A DNA stretch of 18,745 nt from an uncultured Subdoligranulum sp. GTDB lineage: Bacteria > Bacillota_A > Clostridia > Oscillospirales > Ruminococcaceae. The first letter of the stretch is position 1. The number at the start of each line of letters is the position of its first letter. The DNA lies in assembly GCF_937890665.1 (NCBI RefSeq), contig NZ_CALADU010000268.1:1-18745 (forward strand). Direction: 5' to 3'. The notes under the pieces are model-generated. The model saw only the letters and a list, made by a program, of their open reading frames with translations. It did no database searches and had not been told where the DNA came from. A program made the position numbers and the translations under genes. Below are positions 1 to 6,242 of the stretch, piece by piece.

Positions 1-723
1 GGCGGCTGCGTCGGCCCGTGTGGCTTCCCCCGTCAGCACCAGCGCGGTGTCCACCCCGGCCCGACGTCCGCAGGCGATGTCGGTATAGAGCCGGTCACCC
101 ACCACCAAAGCCGCCTCCTTGGGGCAGCCGGCGGCTTGCAGGGCGTACAGCACCATGGCCGGTTCCGGCTTGCCCAAAAACTTCGGCTTGCGGTGGGTGG
201 CGGTCTCGATCATGTTGCAGATGGCGCCGCAGTCCGGCAGAAAGCCGAAATCCACCGGGCAGACTAGGTCGGGGTTGGTGGCGATGTAGTCCACCTTGCG
301 GGTGGTCAGCAGCAGACAGACATCCTTGATCTTGTCGTAGGTCAGGGCGTTGTCGTAGGAGACCAGCACGCAGGCAATGGTTTTGTCGTGGGCATTGGTG
401 GTCAGCCGCAGGCCGTTTTGGCGGCATTCCTTTACAAAGGAATCGGTGGCCAGCGCGTAGATGGTCTGGCCGGCATACCGGTCTTGCAGGTAGCGGATGG
501 TGGCGTGGGCGGCGGTCAGGTAGTTGCGCTCGTCGGTATCCACCCCCAGCGAGCGGAAAAAGCGGATATATTCCGCCGTGCTGCGGGTGGCGTTGTTGGT
601 GATAAAGACAAACTGTCCACCGCTGCGCCGGATGCGCTGCAAGAAGGCCCCGGCACCGGGAAGCAGTGCATCGCCCCGGCAGATGGTGCCGTCAATGTCC
701 AGCAAAAACAGCCGTTTTTTCAT
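1..723 (-). CDS. HAD-IIA family sugar-phosphatase (NagD-like), 3' end cut by window edge
   Basis: Partial gene: 241 codons are open from an ATG at 723 to the first base of the window, so only the C-terminal tail is missing. The first residues hold the HAD motif I LLDIDGT with nucleophile Asp9 and Asp11. Motif II is in FITNNATRS. The later GKPEPAMV and VVGDRLYTDI segments fit motifs III and IV, and DTALVLTGEAT is typical of the NagD/HAD-IIA branch. These enzymes are cytoplasmic Mg-dependent phosphatases acting on small phosphorylated metabolites. The start is supported by GGAG about 7 bases upstream and lies 4 bases past the ugpQ stop, so the two are co-translated. Given the neighbours, glycerol-3-phosphate is a reasonable substrate, as for some HAD-IIA phosphatases, but this is inference. 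Phosphoglycolate or a nitrophenylphosphatase-like activity cannot be excluded. Confidence 0.9.
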   Translation of the reverse strand, partial: MKKRLFLLDIDGTICRGDALLPGAGAFLQRIRRSGGQFVFITNNATRSTAEYIRFFRSLGVDTDERNYLTAAHATIRYLQDRYAGQTIYALATDSFVKECRQNGLRLTTNAHDKTIACVLVSYDNALTYDKIKDVCLLLTTRKVDYIATNPDLVCPVDFGFLPDCGAICNMIETATHRKPKFLGKPEPAMVLYALQAAGCPKEAALVVGDRLYTDIACGRRAGVDTALVLTGEATRADAAA

Positions 724-727
724 AGGG

Positions 728-1462
728 TCACTCCGCCAGATTGCGGCGCACATCCAGTGCCAGTTTGGGGTCGTTGGTGATCACATCGGCACCGGCCTCC
801 ATCAGCCAGCGCAGATCTTCGGCCTCGTTGACGGTCCAGACCCGCACGGCCAGCCCGCTGGCCAGATACCGCTGCAAGAGGTCCGCCATCTTGACGTTGT
901 ACAGCCCGGGGTGCAGGCCGTCCACCCCATGGGCGGCGGCGTAGCGTTCCACATCGCAGGGAATGTCCCCGAACAGATAGGCGGTCTGGGCTGTGGGCGC
1001 CAACTGCCGGACCTTTTCGATGCTGTAATGGTTGAAGGAGGACCAAATCACCCGGTCCTGCATGCCCATGCCTTCCACCAGACGCAGGGCTTTTTCCTCG
1101 ATGCCGTCATACCACAGGATGCCGGTCTTGAGCTCGATGTTTACCAGCATCCGGCTGGGTTGGATCAGCGCCAATACCTCCCGCAGGGTGGGGATGCGGG
1201 CCTCGGCAAAGCCGTCCATCCGGTTGTCGGCGCACAGGCTGCGCAGCTCCGCCAAGGTGTAGTCCTTCACCAGACCGGTGCCGTTGGTGGTGCGGTCCAG
1301 TTTCTCGTCATGGATCACCACCAGCTCCCCGTCCTTGGTCAGGTGAACGTCCAGTTCGATGCCGTCCGCCCCCTGCTGCATGGCCAGCGCAAAGGCGGGC
1401 AGGGTGTTCTCCGGTGCGTAGGCGCTGGCGCCCCGGTGGGCAAAAATCCGTACTTCGTTCAT
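728..1462 (-). CDS. ugpQ: Glycerophosphodiester phosphodiesterase (UgpQ/GDPD)
   Basis: Full-length 244-residue GDPD-fold enzyme. It hydrolyses glycerophosphodiesters, the deacylated phospholipid headgroups, to sn-glycerol-3-phosphate plus an alcohol. The N-terminus carries FAHRG (catalytic His9, Arg10) and the PENT motif (Glu18, Asn19). The metal-binding pair is in GIELDVHLTKDG (Glu36, Asp38), and the second catalytic His51 is in VVIHDE. NIELKTG supplies a further acidic metal ligand. There is no signal peptide, so it is cytoplasmic like UgpQ, unlike the secreted GlpQ. AAAGGA lies 9 bases before the ATG. It sits downstream of the ugp importer genes but is separated from ugpB by a hairpin followed by five Ts. 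It is therefore probably expressed by partial read-through, together with the HAD phosphatase that follows 4 bases after its stop. Confidence 0.95.
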   Translation of the reverse strand: MNEVRIFAHRGASAYAPENTLPAFALAMQQGADGIELDVHLTKDGELVVIHDEKLDRTTNGTGLVKDYTLAELRSLCADNRMDGFAEARIPTLREVLALIQPSRMLVNIELKTGILWYDGIEEKALRLVEGMGMQDRVIWSSFNHYSIEKVRQLAPTAQTAYLFGDIPCDVERYAAAHGVDGLHPGLYNVKMADLLQRYLASGLAVRVWTVNEAEDLRWLMEAGADVITNDPKLALDVRRNLAE

Positions 1463-1483
1463 GAAACATCGTCCTTTCTGTGC

Positions 1484-1515
1484 AAAAACCGGGAAAAGCC
1501 CGCGCCTTTCCCGGT
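1484..1515 (-). terminator. Intrinsic (probably leaky) terminator between ugpB and ugpQ
   Basis: Read on the minus strand, ACCGGGAAA (1515-1507) pairs perfectly with TTTCCCGGT (1496-1488) across a 10-base GC-rich loop, and five Ts follow (1488-1484). It lies 10 bases after the ugpB stop, in the 62-bp gap before ugpQ. The location inside an apparent operon suggests it lowers ugpQ and phosphatase expression relative to the importer rather than ending transcription fully. Confidence 0.65.
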
Positions 1516-1524
1516 CAAAAGGTT

Positions 1525-2943
1525 TTATCCGTTGATAAGGTTGTAGGTTTCGATGGACTCGTTGACCTGCTCGGTGATGGCGGTCACGGCCTCTTCGGGG
1601 GATTGGCTGCCGGACAGCATCTCTTCGATCTCGGTCTCCACGATCTGGCGGGACTCGGGGAAGACGCTGAGCAGTGCACCGGCGTACTGCGGGGCCGAGT
1701 CATGCAGCTGATCAATGGCGGTCTGGAACTGGGGATACTGGGCCATATTCTGCTGGTAGGTTTCCTTGTTGGCGGCGGCAGTGGTCACCGGGAAGTAGCC
1801 GGTCTGGGCGTTCCAGTAGGCCTGAGATTCCGGCGAGATCAAAAACTCGATGAACCGCCAGGTGGCAGCCAGCTTAACGGGGTCATTGTTGTTCAGCGCC
1901 CACAGCGAACCGCCGCCGATGGACACGCCGCCGGCATCGGAGGCACTGACGGCGGGGAAGTAGGCGGTGCCCACCTCAAAGGAGTCGCCGGTATCCTGCA
2001 GCACCTGCTTCAAAGACGCCGTGGAACCCAGCATCATAGCGGCCTTGCCGGAGGTAAAGTCGGTGGTGGCGGTGTCGCTGCCGTTGCGGCCCACATTGGG
2101 GGCATAGCCGCCGTCGTACAGCGTCTTCCACGCCTGCAGAATGTTCAGCGCGCCGCCGTTTTCGTCAAAGACGACCTTGGTGGCGGGGGCGGTACGGCCG
2201 TTGCCGTTGTCCACCATTTCCAGCCCCTGCTTGCAGAGGAACTGCTCGAACCACCAGCCGTAAACGCTCATGGCAAGCACTTCCTGCGTGCCGGCCTTTT
2301 CTTTCAGTTGGTCGCCCACTGCGGCGATCTCGTCCAGACTGGTGGGAACCTCGGTGATGCCGGCGGCCTCAAACATATCTTTGTTGTAGTAGAGCAGCGG
2401 GGTGGAGGAGTTGAACGGCATGGAGTACAGCCCCGCGTCGGTGGTGTAGTAGGCAGCGATGTTGGGCTCGATCTGGGAGGCGTCGTACCCGGCGGCATCG
2501 ATGAGCTGCTGCATGGGAATGACCCAGCCCGAGTCGATCATAAAGCGGGTGCCGATGTCGTAGATCTGCACCAGATCGGCCCCCATGTTGCCGATCTGGG
2601 CGCTCTTCAGCTTGTTGATGGCGTCGTCGTAGCTGCCCTGATAGACGGCCTCCACGGTGATGCCGTACTCGTTCTCAGCGTTGAATTTGTCCACCAGCGC
2701 GGTCATGGCCTCGCCGTTGACGCCGCCCATGGAATGCCAGAAGGTCAGCTTGGTGCCGGTGGTGTCCAGCGTGTTGAAATCCTCCCCAATCAGGGCCGCA
2801 GCGGCTTCCGCCTCACTGGCGGCAGCCGAACCGGCGGTGTCGGCGGTGGAGGTATCGGCAGCCTGCGCGGCGCCGCATCCGGCCAGAGGAACGGTGACGA
2901 GGGCGGCGGCCAACAGGCCGGCCATCAGTTTGTTGGTATGCAT
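1525..2943 (-). CDS. ugpB: ABC transporter substrate-binding lipoprotein, glycerol-3-phosphate type (UgpB-like)
   Basis: A 472-residue family-1 extracellular solute-binding protein. Residues 1-22 are a lipoprotein signal peptide ending in the lipobox PLAGC, so Cys23 would be lipidated and the protein tethered outside the membrane. An Ala/Thr/Ser-rich linker (about 24-50) precedes the binding fold. The start of the fold, LTFWHSMGGVNGEAM, closely resembles the UgpB signature region. LYSMPFNSSTPLLYYNKDMF is the hinge segment usual in this family. In the operon it follows the permease genes and precedes ugpQ, which supports glycerol-3-phosphate or glycerophosphodiester binding over a sugar. AGGAG lies 11 bases before the ATG and a second AAGGAA almost abuts it. 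A general CUT1 sugar-binding role is the main alternative. Confidence 0.88.
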   Translation of the reverse strand: MHTNKLMAGLLAAALVTVPLAGCGAAQAADTSTADTAGSAAASEAEAAAALIGEDFNTLDTTGTKLTFWHSMGGVNGEAMTALVDKFNAENEYGITVEAVYQGSYDDAINKLKSAQIGNMGADLVQIYDIGTRFMIDSGWVIPMQQLIDAAGYDASQIEPNIAAYYTTDAGLYSMPFNSSTPLLYYNKDMFEAAGITEVPTSLDEIAAVGDQLKEKAGTQEVLAMSVYGWWFEQFLCKQGLEMVDNGNGRTAPATKVVFDENGGALNILQAWKTLYDGGYAPNVGRNGSDTATTDFTSGKAAMMLGSTASLKQVLQDTGDSFEVGTAYFPAVSASDAGGVSIGGGSLWALNNNDPVKLAATWRFIEFLISPESQAYWNAQTGYFPVTTAAANKETYQQNMAQYPQFQTAIDQLHDSAPQYAGALLSVFPESRQIVETEIEEMLSGSQSPEEAVTAITEQVNESIETYNLING

Positions 2944-2995
2944 TTCCTTACACTCTCCTACAATAACACAATTTTCAATGGGAATCTATGCCAAA

Positions 2996-3011
2996 CGGTG
3001 AAAATTCACCG
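2996..3011 (-). other. Short perfect hairpin in the ugpE-ugpB gap
   Basis: CGGTGAATTTTCACCG is a perfect inverted repeat (7-base arms, 2-base centre) lying 10 bases after the ugpE stop in the 78-bp gap before ugpB. It has no T-run after it, so it is not a terminator. Such hairpins at the 3' end of permease genes can block 3'-5' decay or mark an RNA processing site, which would help make more binding protein than permease. That role is inferred. Confidence 0.5.
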
Positions 3012-3021
3012 GGATAGCCGA

Positions 3022-3951
3022 TCAGCCTTTGACAGCGCCCGAGAACATACCCCGGATGAGCTGTTTCTGGCCCAGAATGAAGATGATCATGCTGGGGATG
3101 ATGACCGAGACCACACCGGCCATCATCAGGGTCACCGACTGGGCGTCGGTGTTGTCCAGCATGCTGATGCCGATTTGTACGGTGCGCATCTCCTGCGAGC
3201 CGGTGACCAGCAGGGGCCACATGTACATGTTCCAAGCGTTGATGAAGGTATATACCGACATGGCGCCGATGGCAGATTTGGTCAGGGGCAGCAGGATGCT
3301 GACGATGAACCGTAGGTTGCCGCAGCCGTCCAGCTTGGCGGACTCATACAGCGACATGGGGAAGGTCATATAGAACTGCCGGAACAGGAAGATGCCCATG
3401 GCGGAAGTCAGCGACGGCAGGATCAAGACCAGATAGGTGTCCAGAATCCCCAGCGAGCTGACGGTCAGATAGTTGGAGATGATGGTGGCTTCGCCGGGGA
3501 CCATCATGGTGGCCATCACCAGCATGAAGAGGACGTTTTTGCCCTTGAAGTTCAGGAAGGAGAAGGCGAAAGCCGCCAGCGAGCAGGTGAGGATCTGCCC
3601 GATGGTGATGCAGCCCGCTACCAAGAAGGAGTTGAGGACGAACCGCAGCAGCGGCACTTGGGTCCAAGCCCGCAGATAGTTGCTGAAATCGGGATGTTTG
3701 GGCAGCAGGTTCATCTCCATGGTGAACAGCTCCTCGCCGGGCATCAGCGAAACGCTGACCGCGTAGAGCAGCGGGAAGAGGATGAACAGCGCCATGACTA
3801 CATTGAGGCAGATCAGCACCCCGGTGCGGATGCGGCGCCGCCGCAGCGCGGCCAGCCCCATCTTGCGGTGCAGGGCCTCCAGTTCTTCTTTGGTATACCG
3901 GCCCCGCTGCAGGCTGGCAGCCGGGGCATGGAGGGTGGCAGAAAGATTCAT
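3022..3951 (-). CDS. ugpE: ABC transporter permease, UgpE-like (MalG family)
   Basis: A 309-residue inner-membrane permease of the CUT1/MalG branch with about six hydrophobic segments. The first, LICLNVVMALFILFPLLYAV, follows a basic cytoplasmic N-terminal stretch of about 45 residues. The binding-protein-dependent EAA loop that contacts the ATPase is visible as YESAKLDGCGNLRFIVSILL. It pairs with UgpA to form the translocation pore. Its ATG shares one base with the ugpA stop (TGATG), and AAGGGAG inside the end of ugpA supplies the ribosome site, so the two permeases are translationally coupled. The protein ends in GMFSGAVKG, matching the conserved tail of this permease family (G-A-[VI]-K-G). 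Its length is slightly above the usual 270-290 because of the N-terminal extension. Confidence 0.92.
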   Translation of the reverse strand: MNLSATLHAPAASLQRGRYTKEELEALHRKMGLAALRRRRIRTGVLICLNVVMALFILFPLLYAVSVSLMPGEELFTMEMNLLPKHPDFSNYLRAWTQVPLLRFVLNSFLVAGCITIGQILTCSLAAFAFSFLNFKGKNVLFMLVMATMMVPGEATIISNYLTVSSLGILDTYLVLILPSLTSAMGIFLFRQFYMTFPMSLYESAKLDGCGNLRFIVSILLPLTKSAIGAMSVYTFINAWNMYMWPLLVTGSQEMRTVQIGISMLDNTDAQSVTLMMAGVVSVIIPSMIIFILGQKQLIRGMFSGAVKG

Positions 3952-4820
3952 CAGTATTTGACTCCCTTCTTTTCGATCTTGAACATGATGAGCGTCAGCG
4001 CCATGATGATAAGGAACAAAATCACGGACTGGGCCGCCGCGCTGCCGAACTTGTAGTTGAAGAAGGCGTCGCGGTAGATGGAATAGACGATCAGGTTGGT
4101 GGCTTCGCCGGGACCGCCTTGGGTCAAGATTTTGACCTGCCCGAAGGACTGGAACGCCTGAATGATGTTGACCACCAGTGTGTAGAACATGATGGGGCTC
4201 AGGCCCGGCAAAGTCAGCCGGAAAAACTTCTGGAAGGCGTTGGCGCCGTCCACCGACGCCCGCTCATAGATGGATTCGTCGATGTTGCCCAACCCTGCCG
4301 AAAAGTAGAGGAAATTGATGCCGCTGTTCAGCCAAGCGGTCAGCACTGCCACGCAGACCAAGGCGTAGCGGGGGTCGCTGATCCAGTTGATGTCCAGCCC
4401 GGTGATTTTATTGAACAGGCCGATGGTGGGGTTGAGGATGACCTTGAAGATCATCGCCGCGCCGCTGGAGGCAATGGCCATGGGCAGGGCGTAGGCGGTG
4501 CTGAACGCCCGAATCCCCGGGAAGGTCTTGCTGCACAGCACGGCAGCGATGAGGCCCAGCAGCATGCTGCCAAACACCACGATCACCACAAAGATCAGCG
4601 TCACCAAGATGCTGTTGTAGAAGCTTTCCGAGGTGAGCAGGTCGGTGTAGTTTTCGGCGCCCACAAAGATCTTGGCCCGGCCCAGCTTATCGGTAAGGAA
4701 AAAGCTCAGGTAGATGGTCTTGACAAAGGGGTAAAACAAAAACATCGCAAAGATGGCAAAACAGGGGATCAGATAGGCGTAGGGGCTGCACCCCTTGAGT
4801 TTTTCCGCAAAGGCTTTCAT
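3951..4820 (-). CDS. ugpA: ABC transporter permease, UgpA-like (MalF family)
   Basis: A 289-residue inner-membrane permease of the CUT1/MalF branch. It has a first membrane segment in SPYAYLIPCFAIFAMFLFYP and five more hydrophobic stretches. The EAA loop is at YERASVDGANAFQKFFRLTL, which docks on the ATPase. ILTQGGPGEATNLIVYSIY is the typical late segment of this family. The start chosen is the ATG at 4820, with GGAGGA 7 bases upstream. A GTG in frame at 4835 lies over that ribosome site and is less likely. The ATG overlaps the ugpC stop as ATGA, so its translation is coupled to ugpC. It forms the heterodimeric channel with UgpE. Confidence 0.92.
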   Translation of the reverse strand: MKAFAEKLKGCSPYAYLIPCFAIFAMFLFYPFVKTIYLSFFLTDKLGRAKIFVGAENYTDLLTSESFYNSILVTLIFVVIVVFGSMLLGLIAAVLCSKTFPGIRAFSTAYALPMAIASSGAAMIFKVILNPTIGLFNKITGLDINWISDPRYALVCVAVLTAWLNSGINFLYFSAGLGNIDESIYERASVDGANAFQKFFRLTLPGLSPIMFYTLVVNIIQAFQSFGQVKILTQGGPGEATNLIVYSIYRDAFFNYKFGSAAAQSVILFLIIMALTLIMFKIEKKGVKY

Positions 4821-5944
4821 GCGTCGTTCCTCCACTGGTACAAGATGTTCTGCTCGGTCTCGCCGTCAAAGAAATGGGCGTTTTCCATGTCCAAGAACAG
4901 CGTGGCGGACCGATCCTCCACGGCGCCGTGGCCGGGCTCCACCCGGGCGGCCAGTTCGCCGTCACTGGTTTCCAGATGCAGGATCGCTTCGTGACCCAGC
5001 GATTCGCAGGCCGTCACCGTGCCCTGTACCGCGGCGTAAAGACGGTCATTTCGGGCAGGGAAGGCATACAGGTCTTCCGGTCGGATGCCCAGCACCAGCG
5101 TCCGGTTGTCGTACTGGGGCCACAGCGTCTTGCCCAGTGCGGCGGGCAGCGGCAAAACCTGCCCGCCCTCGGTCAAAAAGGCCGCGCCGTCCCCGGCTTT
5201 TTTCACCTTGCCCCGCAAAAAGTTCATGGACGGCGAACCGATAAAGCCTGCCACGAACAGGTTGGTGGGCCGGTTGTACAGCTCCACCGGGGTGGCCACC
5301 TGCTGGATGTACCCCGCCTTCATCACCACAATGCGGTCGGCCAGCGTCATGGCCTCGGTCTGGTCGTGGGTGACGTAGATGGTGGTGGTGCCCAGCTTGT
5401 GGTGCAGCGACGCCAGTTCCACCCGCATGTGGGTGCGCAGCTTGGCGTCCAGATTGGACAGCGGTTCGTCCATCAAAAAGGCTTTGGGTTTGCGCAGGAT
5501 GGCACTGCCGATGGCCACCCGCTGCTTCTGCCCGCCGGAAAGCGCCGCCGGCCGCCGGGACAACAGGTTGGAGATGCCCAGCATCTCGGCGGTTTCGTGG
5601 ACGCGCTGCCGGATTTCCTGTTTGGGGACTTTGCGGATGGACAGCGAAAAGGCCATGTTGTCATATACCGACATCTGCGGGTAGAGGGCGTAGTTCTGGA
5701 ATACCATCGACAGATCCCGCTCCCCGGGTTCTGCATAGTTGCACAGCCGGTCACCGATCCACAATTCACCGCTGGTGATCTCTTCCAGTCCGGCGATCAT
5801 CCGCAGGGTGGTGGACTTGCCGCAGCCCGACGGCCCGACAAAGACGATGAACTCACCGTCCCGGATGTGCAGCGAAAAATTGCTCACCGCATACTGGTCT
5901 TTCTCAAATACTTTGCAAACGTCTTTCAATACGATTTCTGCCAT
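4817..5944 (-). CDS. ugpC: ABC transporter ATP-binding protein, UgpC/MalK family
   Basis: A 375-residue cytoplasmic ATPase that powers the UgpAE importer. Walker A GPSGCGKST is at 37-45, the Q-loop glutamine at 83, the signature ALSGGQKQR at 134-142, Walker B FLMDEP at 156-161 and the switch His in YVTHDQTEAM at 193. LFVAGFIGSPSMNFL and the C-terminal OB-like (TOBE) region from about 240, including LVLGIRPEDLY, are characteristic of MalK/UgpC/MsmX proteins. The start at 5944 (MAEIVLKDV) is the family start; open frame continues upstream to 6079 but without family likeness. The usual VA[LM]GRA after the signature is VAIGSA here, a small departure. As MsmX shows, such ATPases can serve several importers. 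First gene of the operon. Confidence 0.94.
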   Translation of the reverse strand: MAEIVLKDVCKVFEKDQYAVSNFSLHIRDGEFIVFVGPSGCGKSTTLRMIAGLEEITSGELWIGDRLCNYAEPGERDLSMVFQNYALYPQMSVYDNMAFSLSIRKVPKQEIRQRVHETAEMLGISNLLSRRPAALSGGQKQRVAIGSAILRKPKAFLMDEPLSNLDAKLRTHMRVELASLHHKLGTTTIYVTHDQTEAMTLADRIVVMKAGYIQQVATPVELYNRPTNLFVAGFIGSPSMNFLRGKVKKAGDGAAFLTEGGQVLPLPAALGKTLWPQYDNRTLVLGIRPEDLYAFPARNDRLYAAVQGTVTACESLGHEAILHLETSDGELAARVEPGHGAVEDRSATLFLDMENAHFFDGETEQNILYQWRNDA

Positions 5945-6008
5945 AGAAAATTCCGTTTCCCCCTCTGGTTGCATCATGGGTTGCGGGAGTTTTTTCCGCC
6001 CGTTTGAT

Positions 6009-6074
6009 AGAATACCGCATGGCTGCCGCTCTTGTCGTTCATGATTTGGTAAAACATCCGCAAAACTTTGTAAA
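6009..6074 (-). promoter_or_regulatory. Possible Pho-box-like direct repeats and promoter for the ugp operon
   Basis: On the minus strand TTTACA (6074-6069), TTGCGG (6063-6058), TTACCA (6052-6047) and TGAACG (6041-6036) recur every 11 bases. This is the spacing and rough consensus (TTAACA-N5) of PhoP/PhoB sites. A -10-like TATTCT (6014-6009) follows. The hexamer 17 bases upstream of it is a poor -35, as expected for an activated promoter. The predicted start would leave a leader of about 58 bases before ugpC. Two of the four repeats are weak matches, so this is a suggestion only. Confidence 0.3.
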
Positions 6075-6202
6075 ACCAAAAAAGAATGTCCCAGCGAGAA
6101 ATGGGCACCGGCTGGGCCGGGTACGGCCCTTCAAATAGGGGTGGGCGTTTACCGTTTCTTGAAAGTAATTTTGCAAAAACATCGGCTTTTCCGGGAATAC
6201 GT

Positions 6203-6238
6203 AAAAAAAGACCCCGGCCCGAAGAATCGGGTCGGGGT
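6203..6238 (-). terminator. Intrinsic terminator of the pilin gene
   Basis: On the minus strand a 12-base stem (6238-6227 with 6222-6211, four-base loop TTCT) carrying one A/C mismatch is followed by a C and then seven Ts (6209-6203). It lies about 5 bases after the stop of the surface-protein gene and insulates it from ugpC. The rest of the 298-bp gap (5945-6242) holds a small GC hairpin (6114-6129) and the putative ugp control region. No gene was seen there. Confidence 0.85.
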
Positions 6239-6242
6239 GTGC

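Noticed and set aside
1480..3315. 611-codon plus-strand open frame
   Set aside because: Antisense to ugpB and ugpE, crosses the gap between them, and is low-complexity Gly/His/Val-rich; the minus-strand genes are clear family members.
6114..6129. GGGCCG/CGGCCC hairpin as a second terminator
   Set aside because: There is no T-run on either side; at most a minor structure in the gap.
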